DNA of 34,158 bases from a bacterium (GTDB taxonomy: Bacteria; UBP6; JAFGXH01), in NCBI GenBank assembly GCA_027064085.1, contig JAMOQH010000144.1, forward strand, positions 1 through 34,158. Reading direction: 5' to 3'. Positions 1 to 6,424 of the stretch are shown here, in pieces (the first letter of the stretch is position 1; each line of letters begins with the position of its first letter). The position numbers were made by a program, and so were the translations under genes. The notes under the pieces were generated by a model. The model did no database searches. It had not been told where the DNA came from and was given only the letters and a program-made list of their open reading frames with translations.

Positions 1-192
1 TCAGGAAGAGGAAGAAATAAAAAGTATGGTGATAAAATAAATCTTAATACTCCAGAACTTGAAAAGTTTAACAAAGATTATCAAACAGATGAATTAAAAC
101 TTTTTGGGATGATTATACAGAAAAAAGATAGAAAAAGAACTATAAACTGTAAGCTTTATGAGAAAAAAGGGAATAAATTAAGAATTAACTAG
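1..192 (+). CDS. Transposase-like protein, C-terminal fragment (cut by window edge)
   Basis: An open frame enters from the left edge and stops at TAG 190-192, giving 63 residues. The visible part begins SGRGRNKKYGDKINL and continues with a Lys/Arg-rich stretch (KKDRKRTINCKLY). This resembles the segment of DDE-type transposases in which a G-R-x-K-K-Y-G-D-K motif precedes the catalytic core, but that is pattern memory and not a search result. No start codon or upstream sequence is available, so whether the gene is intact cannot be judged. It marks the left edge as accessory DNA. No clear terminal inverted repeat was found just downstream. Confidence 0.45.
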   Translation, partial: SGRGRNKKYGDKINLNTPELEKFNKDYQTDELKLFGMIIQKKDRKRTINCKLYEKKGNKLRIN

Positions 193-460
193 AGATTTAT
201 TACCGAACCATTGTTAATGTAGAAAAATAATATATCTTAAGATCATCAAAGATTAATGTATTAAGTGCTATAACCACTTGAATTAAAAATATTTTCATAA
301 ATTATCCTTACTTATTAGAAGTATTTTAAATAGATAATTTTTATATTAAATGAAGTGGATTATAATTTCAGAGCTATTATCAAGGCAAAGTGGAAATAAC
401 TAGGATTTGACAAAAAAGATTACTAATGGTATCATTTTTATTTTTTAAGAGGGAGATTTT
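193..460. other. Intergenic region left of the first lipoprotein gene
   Basis: This AT-rich stretch holds no convincing ORF. A perfect 10-bp palindrome ATCTTAAGAT lies at 234-243. The only strong signal is the promoter at 407-435 for the following lipoprotein gene. No recognisable insertion-sequence end was found. Confidence 0.5.
407..435 (+). promoter_or_regulatory. Sigma-70-type promoter for the lipoprotein gene at 461
   Basis: TTGACA at 407-412 and TATCAT at 430-435 are separated by exactly 17 bases. The -35 box is a perfect consensus. Transcription would start around 442, leaving a very short leader before the ribosome site (GAGGGAG) and the ATG at 461. Confidence 0.7.
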
Positions 461-1075
461 ATGAATACTTTAATGTTGTCTATTATGGTATTTGCTACAT
501 TAATGTTAGCGAGTTGTGGAGGAGCTAAAAAAGTAGAAACTTTAAAGCCTAATAACGCGAAATATGATTCAGAGGAATCAAAGCTTTGTTTTACACAAGC
601 TACAACAGTAGTATTAGATAGTAATCATTTTTTTATAATAACTAAAGGTCAAGGACCTGATTTAGGTGATGATAAAATGAGTGCAAATGCTAGTAAAGAT
701 GATGCGAGAACTACTCTTAGTTTTTTTAATGGTGATTTTTTAAAGAAATTTTCTGATTTTATACTAAAGAATAAGAAAAAAAATATATCTAAAAAGATGG
801 ATGAGATATCAAAAAATGAAGTTAAAAAAGATAATTTAGAAAATATAGAATTTATTGAAAAATTAACAAAGTCTAAAATTTATGAAAAGGATATAAATTT
901 TTTTGATATTAAAGTAATAAATTCAAATTTTATTAGTTGTATGAAATATGATATAGAATCTTCTATATTTAATAAGCTCAAAGATACTAAATATAAAATG
1001 TCAAAAGAAGAAATTCATAATAATCTTGTAGAGTTCTTAAAAAAAAGTGAGTACAAAAGTATTAAAATTAAATAA
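461..1075 (+). CDS. Predicted lipoprotein of unknown function
   Basis: 204 residues. The N terminus is a lipoprotein signal peptide: a hydrophobic stretch at residues 4-17, then the lipobox L-A-S-C with the acylated Cys at 19. The ATG has a good GAGGGAG ribosome site and a strong promoter just upstream. The mature part is hydrophilic and Lys-rich, with a very basic segment around residues 105-130 (NKKKNISKKMDEISKN), and looks mainly helical. A single Cys pairs of motif-free positions (about residues 43 and 158) are the only other Cys. I do not recognise a family. It is expected in the outer or inner membrane facing the periplasm. It is flanked by a transposase fragment and a DUF6884-like gene, so it may be recently acquired. 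Confidence 0.8.
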   Translation: MNTLMLSIMVFATLMLASCGGAKKVETLKPNNAKYDSEESKLCFTQATTVVLDSNHFFIITKGQGPDLGDDKMSANASKDDARTTLSFFNGDFLKKFSDFILKNKKKNISKKMDEISKNEVKKDNLENIEFIEKLTKSKIYEKDINFFDIKVINSNFISCMKYDIESSIFNKLKDTKYKMSKEEIHNNLVEFLKKSEYKSIKIK

Positions 1076-1187
1076 AATATTTTGAGTTTCTTTTTGTAAC
1101 TCTCGTTTTCCATTAGAGCAAATACTCGCACTAGCTCAATGTAGGTTTTCTCCATATATTGCTTTATATTTTATTGTAGGAGTTGAA

Positions 1188-1592
1188 ATGACGATATTTA
1201 TAACTTATTGTTCAAGAGAAAAGGATAAAAGCAAAAAAGAATTAGAAGCAATAAAAAGATATAAGAGTAATAGAATACAAAAAGTTTACAAAGCTAGTAA
1301 ACTGCTTACAGTTGATTTTATGATTTTAAGTGGTGAATTTGGATTACTAAAGCCTAATAAAAAGATACCATATTACGATCATTTACTTGTAGAAAGTGAA
1401 GTTTCTAAATATATTGATAAAATAACAGAACAATTAAGGGAGATTAATTATAAAAAAATTATTTTCTTTACCGAATACTTGAAAAATGATGCTAATTTAA
1501 AGCCTTATCAAGTATCTATAAAAACTGCTTGTGAAAATTTAAATATAGAATTTATGATGGTAGAAATAGAAAAAGAAGTGAATGATTTGTGA
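1188..1592 (+). CDS. DUF6884-like protein
   Basis: 134 residues, cytoplasmic, with ribosome site TAGGAG seven bases before ATG. It opens with MTIFITYCSREK and carries FMILSGEFGLLKP around residues 46-58, followed by IPYYDHLL. That is the layout of DUF6884 and related proteins, which share an S-x-x-(Y/F/H)-G-L-L-x-P motif followed by a Y-D and are loosely related to the YaaA fold. In this family the substrate is not established. Such genes are common in phage, plasmid and defence-rich regions, which suits its position beside a transposase fragment. Family assignment is by motif recognition only. Confidence 0.6.
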   Translation: MTIFITYCSREKDKSKKELEAIKRYKSNRIQKVYKASKLLTVDFMILSGEFGLLKPNKKIPYYDHLLVESEVSKYIDKITEQLREINYKKIIFFTEYLKNDANLKPYQVSIKTACENLNIEFMMVEIEKEVNDL

Positions 1593-1674
1593 AATATTAT
1601 TACTCTCCAAAATATTAGATTTATTAATTTGATTTAAAATCATAAAAGAGCTATTTTATACCATTAAGGAATGT

Positions 1675-1770
1675 GTTTTCACTTAGGAGGTACTTTTGAG
1701 CTATAACTCATTTGAAGTCGGCCAGTACCTCTACATAAAAAGCGTGGTTTTCACTTAGGAGGTACTTTTG
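1675..1770 (+). repeat. 24-bp direct repeat pair carrying a Shine-Dalgarno and TTG start
   Basis: A 24-bp sequence occurs identically at 1675-1698 and 1747-1770. Each copy contains ACTTAGGAGGTACTTTTG, meaning a strong ribosome site plus a TTG start. The second copy starts the dehydrogenase-like gene; the first starts a 20-codon ORF. The 8-mer GAGGTACT (1687-1694 and 1759-1766) is complementary to AGTACCTC at 1724-1731, so the middle strand can pair with either copy. Confidence 0.85.
1696..1758 (+). CDS. Possible leader peptide ORF (20 codons)
   Basis: TTG at 1696 has a perfect AGGAGG five bases upstream and opens a 20-residue frame (MSYNSFEVGQYLYIKSVVFT). It stops at TAG 1756-1758, inside the AGGAGG of the next gene. 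Codons such as GTC, GGC, CAG, TAC, CTC and GTG are richer in G and C than in neighbouring genes. The overlap of its stop with the downstream ribosome site suggests translational coupling or attenuation. It could also be a by-product of the sequence duplication. Confidence 0.35.
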   Translation: MSYNSFEVGQYLYIKSVVFT

Positions 1771-2832
1771 GATATTTTTGACACAATGAAAAAAACTAAA
1801 TCTAAAGAAGTTTTATTCTTTGATGAACCTAAAGTTGGATTAAAGGCTATTTTAGCAATTAATAATACTACTCTTGGGCCGGCATTATGTAGTTGTAAAT
1901 TATATTGTTACAAGTCTAATGATGAAGCTATTGATGATGCTCTTAAAATTGCAAAATATAATACTTATAGGTCGGCATTGAGCAGAAGAGATATCGGGGG
2001 GGGAAGCATTATACTGCTCGGTGACCCTGAAAAAGTAAAATCAGAGCAATATTTTAGAGCTTTAGGGGTTTTTATTGATAAATTAAAAGGGAAAGTTTTT
2101 GTTGTTTCTGAATCGGGAGTAACAGATGAAGATTTACTAGATTTACAAAGAGAAACAGAGTTCGTTTTAGGATTACCTGAAATTTATGAGGGTAGTGGTG
2201 ATAGAGCAACTAAAACAGCTAAAGGTGTTTTGTGGGGAATGAAGGCTGCCGCAAAAGAAAAATTTGGTGATATGAGCTTAAAAGATTTAAGAATATCGGT
2301 AAGAGGTGTTGGCTATGTTGGTAAACAGTTAGTTAAAGAATTACTTAATGAAGGAGCAAGTGTTACCATAACGGATAAAGTTTATGATAAAATAAAGGAA
2401 GTTCAAGATTTGTATCCAAGCATTAAAGTTGTTAAACCAAACGAATTATACAAAGAGAAATGTGATATTTTTGCTCCTTGTGCTTTTGATAATTCAATTA
2501 CATCTGAAGAAGCTAAAGAAATGCAATGTTCTATTATTGCAGGAAGTACCAATTGTGCTATTTCAGATAAAAAAGCTCTTAAAATATTAACAGATAAGGG
2601 GATATTAGTATTACCTGGATATTTGATTAATAGTGGTGATGTTATTCAAGTTTCTAATGAATTGGATGGCTATAGCATAGAAAAAACAAATTCTGAATTA
2701 AAATCAATTTATTATAGAACTTTAAATATTTTACAAAAGGCAAAGGAAGAAAAAAGATTTATTTCTGATATAGCAATAGAAGAAGCTGAAAATTACATTA
2801 AAGAGATTTCTTATATTAAAAGTTTAAGGTAG
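1768..2832 (+). CDS. Leucine dehydrogenase-like protein lacking catalytic residues
   Basis: 354 residues, TTG start with AGGAGG five bases upstream; ATG at 1786 is an alternative. The whole length aligns with the Glu/Leu/Phe/Val dehydrogenase family. It has a GPAL motif at 37-40, GGG at 77-79 followed by LLGDP, a Rossmann G-V-G-Y-V-G near 180-185, an APCAFDN stretch, AGSTN, and LPGYLINSGDVI. In leucine dehydrogenases the MTYK Lys68 and GGGK Lys80 bind and act on the substrate, with Asp115 as partner. Here those aligned positions are Arg68, Ser80 and, by the A-E-D versus S-E-S alignment, Ser116. The nucleotide domain looks intact, so oxidative deamination is doubtful and a binding or other reaction is possible. 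A G8 run encodes the GGG motif. It lies 8 bases before a butyrate kinase gene, as bcd precedes buk in the Bacillus bkd operon. Confidence 0.85.
   Translation: MDIFDTMKKTKSKEVLFFDEPKVGLKAILAINNTTLGPALCSCKLYCYKSNDEAIDDALKIAKYNTYRSALSRRDIGGGSIILLGDPEKVKSEQYFRALGVFIDKLKGKVFVVSESGVTDEDLLDLQRETEFVLGLPEIYEGSGDRATKTAKGVLWGMKAAAKEKFGDMSLKDLRISVRGVGYVGKQLVKELLNEGASVTITDKVYDKIKEVQDLYPSIKVVKPNELYKEKCDIFAPCAFDNSITSEEAKEMQCSIIAGSTNCAISDKKALKILTDKGILVLPGYLINSGDVIQVSNELDGYSIEKTNSELKSIYYRTLNILQKAKEEKRFISDIAIEEAENYIKEISYIKSLR
1996..2003 (+). repeat. G8 homopolymer inside the dehydrogenase-like gene
   Basis: Eight consecutive G encode Gly77-Gly78 and the start of Gly79 of the dehydrogenase-like protein. Long G runs are prone to slippage and are striking in this AT-rich DNA. 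Confidence 0.9.
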
Positions 2833-2840
2833 GTAATGAT

Positions 2841-3923
2841 ATGAATAAGAAAAAGAAAAAAGATTACTTAATTTTAACTATAAATCCAGGCTCAACATCT
2901 ACTAAAATAGGTGTTTTTAAAAATGAAAAGAGTATTTTTGAAACAACAGTAATGCATTCAGTTAAACTTCTTGAAGAATATGATAAAATATGGAATCAAT
3001 ATTCATTTAGAAAGCATGAAATTATTGAGGAATTAGAAAAAAATAATATTTCAATAAAAGAACTAGATGTTGTTGTTGGGCGAGGTGGATTATTTAAGCC
3101 TATAGAGTCTGGTGTTTATATAGTAGATGAAAACATGATAGAAGATGCAAGAATTGGAGTTCAAGGTGAGCATGCATCAAATTTGGGGTGTGTCATTGCT
3201 TACGGAATCGGTTGGGATTATGATATTCCTGCTTATATTACTAATCCTCCTTCTGTCGATGAACTTGAGGATATTGCTAGAATTTCTGGTAATAAAGAAA
3301 TAACTAGAAATAGTATATTTCATGCTCTCAATGTTTTTGCAACTGCTAGGATTTATGCAAGGGATAATAAAACTAATATAAAGGATATTAACTTAATTGT
3401 TGCTCATTTAGGTGGAGGAATAACTGTTACTGCATTACAAAAGGGTAGGGCAATAAATGTTAATAATGGTCTTGATGAAGGGCCGTTTTCCCCTCAAAGG
3501 TCAGGAAAGTTACCATTGTTTAAATTAATAGATTTAGCATATTCAAATAAATTAACTAAAAAACAGCTCAAAAAAATGATAGTGGGTAATGGTGGATTCG
3601 CTTCTTATTTTGATACTAATGATGCTAGAAAAATTGAAAAATTTGCTAATGAAGGGAAGTCTGAATATAAAAAAATATTTGAGGCTATGGCATATCAAAT
3701 TGCAGAAGAAATTGGATCTCGTGCAACAAATTTAAAAGGGCGGGTTGATGCTATTGTTTTAACCGGTGGCCTTGCGTATAGTAAATTACTCATTGAATTA
3801 ATTAAAACTAGAGTTAGTTTTATTAGTGAAATTGCAGTTTATCCTGGAGAAAATGAGTTAAAAGCTCTTGCCATGGGTGGTTTAAGAGTATTAAAAGGTG
3901 AAACTATTCCTAAAAAGTATTGA
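2841..3923 (+). CDS. buk: Butyrate (branched-chain fatty acid) kinase
   Basis: 360 residues, close to the usual ~355. It belongs to the acetokinase family (ASKHA fold) and would interconvert butyryl- or isobutyryl-phosphate and ADP with the acid and ATP in the cytoplasm. Diagnostic motifs are NPGSTSTKIG (about 15-24), GRGG, the butyrate-kinase GEHASNLG, HLGGGITV, EGPFSPQRSG and TGGLAYS. No phosphotransbutyrylase gene is seen beside it. The gene follows the dehydrogenase-like gene by 8 bases with ribosome site GGTAGG, so the two are probably cotranscribed. In bkd operons this kinase makes ATP from branched-chain acyl-CoA, which fits the neighbour's ancestry even though that neighbour looks catalytically altered. 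Confidence 0.95.
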   Translation: MNKKKKKDYLILTINPGSTSTKIGVFKNEKSIFETTVMHSVKLLEEYDKIWNQYSFRKHEIIEELEKNNISIKELDVVVGRGGLFKPIESGVYIVDENMIEDARIGVQGEHASNLGCVIAYGIGWDYDIPAYITNPPSVDELEDIARISGNKEITRNSIFHALNVFATARIYARDNKTNIKDINLIVAHLGGGITVTALQKGRAINVNNGLDEGPFSPQRSGKLPLFKLIDLAYSNKLTKKQLKKMIVGNGGFASYFDTNDARKIEKFANEGKSEYKKIFEAMAYQIAEEIGSRATNLKGRVDAIVLTGGLAYSKLLIELIKTRVSFISEIAVYPGENELKALAMGGLRVLKGETIPKKY

Positions 3924-3930
3924 TTTTTAG

Positions 3931-3966
3931 CCACTTCAACCCGAATTAAAATTTGGTTTTCCGTGG
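3931..3966. terminator. Hairpin between convergent buk and cheR
   Basis: CCAC at 3931 pairs with GTGG ending at 3966, and inside it AACC-GAATT pairs imperfectly with AATTT-GGTT. It sits between the stops of two converging genes, so it probably ends transcription from both sides. A similar hairpin (TTCAACCC ... AAAAT ... GGTTTTC) occurs at 30306-30330. Confidence 0.55.
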
Positions 3967-3983
3967 AAAATTAAGTCTAAGTC

Positions 3984-4808
3984 TTAATTTTTTGTATATA
4001 CGAAAGTTTTTTCAACAGCTTGTTTTTTAAAAGTAGTTGAATAATTAATTAATGATTCAGATGAGCCTATAAAAAGATATCCATCATCATTTAAAACAGA
4101 TGCTATTTTTTTATAAACAAGTTTTTTATTTAAATCATCAAAATATATTAATACATTTCTACAAAAAACTACATCAAATTTTTGAAAATTGTATAAACCT
4201 GTGATTAAATTAAACTTTTTGAATGTAATATGTCTTTTTAATTCATTTTTAATTTTATAATTTGTTCCCTCTCTATCAAAATATTTTGATAAATATTCTT
4301 TAGGTAATCCTCTTGAAACTTCATAACTTCTGTAGGCTCCCTTTTTAGCATATTCTAATACATCTTCAGAAATATCAGTTCCTAATATTTCATAATTAAT
4401 TTTATTAGAATTTCTTTTATTTATATCTTCAATTATCATTGCAATAGAATAAGCTTCTTGTCCTGTTGAAGCAGCTGCAGACCAAATTCTGAGCTTTCTC
4501 TTTTTGCCCAAATCTCCCATAAGAAGCTTTTTAAGAGCATCAAAAGGGGTTCTATCTCTAAAAAATAGTGTTTCATGGGTTGTAATCGCATCTATAAATT
4601 TTTCAATTAGTTTTTTATCTCTTCCCATTTTAATGGAGTTAATTAAATTAGAAAATCCACTAATGTTAAATTCTTTCATTACAGGATTAAATCTACTTTC
4701 AACTAAATATTGCTTATTGTTGCCAAGTTCAACACCAGCTAATTTTTTCACAATTACTTTTAATTGCTCGTATTCTCTAGTATTTACTTTTTGTGTTAAT
4801 GCTACCAT
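3984..4808 (-). CDS. cheR: Chemoreceptor methyltransferase CheR
   Basis: 274 residues. CheR methylates glutamates of chemoreceptors using S-adenosylmethionine. It has the N-terminal helical region (about 1-75), then the SAM-binding core: RIWSAAASTGQEAYSIAM near 100-120 (usual form S-A-x-S-T-G-E-E-P-Y-S), GTDIS near 145, and FDVVFCRNVLIYFD near 210-225. Its ATG overlaps the end of cheB by seven bases, which indicates translational coupling. It is the last gene of the cheAWBR block. No receptor (MCP) gene is present in this window, so its substrate lies elsewhere. Confidence 0.97.
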   Translation of the reverse strand: MVALTQKVNTREYEQLKVIVKKLAGVELGNNKQYLVESRFNPVMKEFNISGFSNLINSIKMGRDKKLIEKFIDAITTHETLFFRDRTPFDALKKLLMGDLGKKRKLRIWSAAASTGQEAYSIAMIIEDINKRNSNKINYEILGTDISEDVLEYAKKGAYRSYEVSRGLPKEYLSKYFDREGTNYKIKNELKRHITFKKFNLITGLYNFQKFDVVFCRNVLIYFDDLNKKLVYKKIASVLNDDGYLFIGSSESLINYSTTFKKQAVEKTFVYTKN

Positions 4809-5941
4809 AGGCTATTCAAAAAATTAATTATTTCATCAATTGACATTTTCGCATCATGCAAATTAGCATCAACAATTGCTCTTGGCATTCCATAAATGAT
4901 AGAAGAGCTTTCATCTTGAGCTATAACTGTAGTATTATTATTTTTTACTCCAATAACTCCATCCTTTCCATCTTTTCCCATTCCGGTAAGAACCATTAGT
5001 AAAACCTTTTTCTTTTGAACAATATCTTTAGCAGACTTAAACAGTATATCAACTGATGGTTTGCAACTATTTACAGGAGGCTTATCTGTTATTTTTAATT
5101 TATAATGCATGCCTCTCAATACAACTTCTAAATGTTTACCTCCAGGTGCAATGTATGCAACTCCTGATTTGGCGATATCATCATTTGAAGCTTCTACAAC
5201 AGTCATTTCTGATTTTCTATTTAAGTTATCTGCTAATGATTTAGTAAACATTGGAGGCATATGTTGAACAATTAAAAGAGGAACCGGAAGAGGTTTTTTT
5301 ATTTCTGAAAAGATTTTTATAAGTGTTTTAGGGCCACCTGTAGAAATACCTAATAATATTAAGTCATAATGATTAGATATACTTGTTTTTGTTTTGTTAT
5401 GAGCTATTGTTTTAAGCGGTGTTGTTCTAGTTGTATGAACTATTTTTTTATTTAAATTTTTATTATTAGGATCAATCTTTCTTTCAACTTTTTTTCTAGC
5501 ATTTCTATGATTTTCTTTACATAATGGTTTATTTTTATTTACTGATTTATACAATAAGATTTTTTGATAAATTTCTTTACCAATAAAGTCAAAATTGTTG
5601 CTACTATTGCCCGTTGTTGGTTTTTCAATAAAATCAAAAGCTCCTAGATTTAATGATTCAATAGTGATATTCGCATTATGTTTAGATGCTCCACTTAGCA
5701 TAATTACGCCAATGCAGATATTTTCTCTTTTAATATTTTTTAGTAATTCAAGCCCATTCATAACTGGCATTTCAACATCAGATATTAAAAAATCTGGTTT
5801 TAGTTTTTTTATTTGTTCTAAAGCATCTTTACCGTCTTTTGCTTCATAAACAACTTCAATATTAGAAAATGGAGTCAAGGCCCTTTTTACTAAAAGTCTA
5901 TATAGTGCTGAATCATCTACAATTATTACTTTATATTTCAT
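4802..5941 (-). CDS. cheB: Chemotaxis response regulator / methylesterase CheB
   Basis: 379 residues. An N-terminal receiver domain (1-120) carries the acidic pocket D9-D10 and the phospho-acceptor Asp55 in ISDVEMP. A long basic linker (about 125-185, rich in K and N) joins it to the CheB methylesterase domain. The catalytic triad is visible as Ser200 in GISTGGP, His in IVQHMPP near 226, and Asp in the GMGKDGKDG region. It removes methyl groups from receptors when phosphorylated by CheA. It overlaps cheW by four bases and cheR by seven. The linker is longer than in enteric CheB. Confidence 0.97.
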   Translation of the reverse strand: MKYKVIIVDDSALYRLLVKRALTPFSNIEVVYEAKDGKDALEQIKKLKPDFLISDVEMPVMNGLELLKNIKRENICIGVIMLSGASKHNANITIESLNLGAFDFIEKPTTGNSSNNFDFIGKEIYQKILLYKSVNKNKPLCKENHRNARKKVERKIDPNNKNLNKKIVHTTRTTPLKTIAHNKTKTSISNHYDLILLGISTGGPKTLIKIFSEIKKPLPVPLLIVQHMPPMFTKSLADNLNRKSEMTVVEASNDDIAKSGVAYIAPGGKHLEVVLRGMHYKLKITDKPPVNSCKPSVDILFKSAKDIVQKKKVLLMVLTGMGKDGKDGVIGVKNNNTTVIAQDESSSIIYGMPRAIVDANLHDAKMSIDEIINFLNSLW

Positions 5942-6423
5942 TCAAGATATCCTTTAAATAATTGTTTTAAGTTTAATATCATCATTATATCATTGTCAAG
6001 TTTTAGAATTTTTTTTACATATTCTATATCTAAACCAGAGTTTTTTGCATTTAAATTAGAAGGAACATCTTCTATTTTACTTGGATCTGTTTCAATAACA
6101 TCTCCTATTTTATCAACTAGCAATCCATAAATATCTCCATCGGTATTTATATTTTCATCAAGTATTTTCATTTCAGTTTTTAAAATTATATATCTTGAAT
6201 CTTTATTTACATCAGAGGAATTAAGTTGTAGTAATAAAGAAGTGTCTATCATTGTTAAAATTTGTCCTCTTAGGTTAACCAAACCAAGAACTTCTTCTGT
6301 AGCCAGAGGGACTTTAGTGTACTCTAATTGTTTATGTATCTCTCTTACAGAGAAGATGTCTAATCCAAACAAAAAACCTTTAATATAAAAGGTTACGAAT
6401 CTTAAGCTTTCATTAACAGCCAT
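5938..6423 (-). CDS. cheW: Chemotaxis coupling protein CheW
   Basis: 161 residues, a single CheW domain that links CheA to receptors. The N terminus (VTFYIKGFLFGLDIFSVREI) and the GLVNLRGQILTMIDTSLLL stretch are typical. Its ribosome site AGGAGG lies at the end of cheA, with the ATG one base after the cheA stop, so the two are tightly coupled. It ends with a four-base overlap into cheB. Confidence 0.96.
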   Translation of the reverse strand: MAVNESLRFVTFYIKGFLFGLDIFSVREIHKQLEYTKVPLATEEVLGLVNLRGQILTMIDTSLLLQLNSSDVNKDSRYIILKTEMKILDENINTDGDIYGLLVDKIGDVIETDPSKIEDVPSNLNAKNSGLDIEYVKKILKLDNDIMMILNLKQLFKGYLE

Positions 6424-6424
6424 T

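Noticed and set aside
1084-1102. Terminator hairpin GAGTT...AACTC after the first lipoprotein gene
   Set aside because: The stem is only five base pairs and no clear T-tract follows.
1996-2003. Frameshift hiding a GGGK catalytic motif
   Set aside because: The current frame aligns without gaps on both sides (GGGS then LLGDP); shifting by one G gives GGGK but a stop follows within a few codons.
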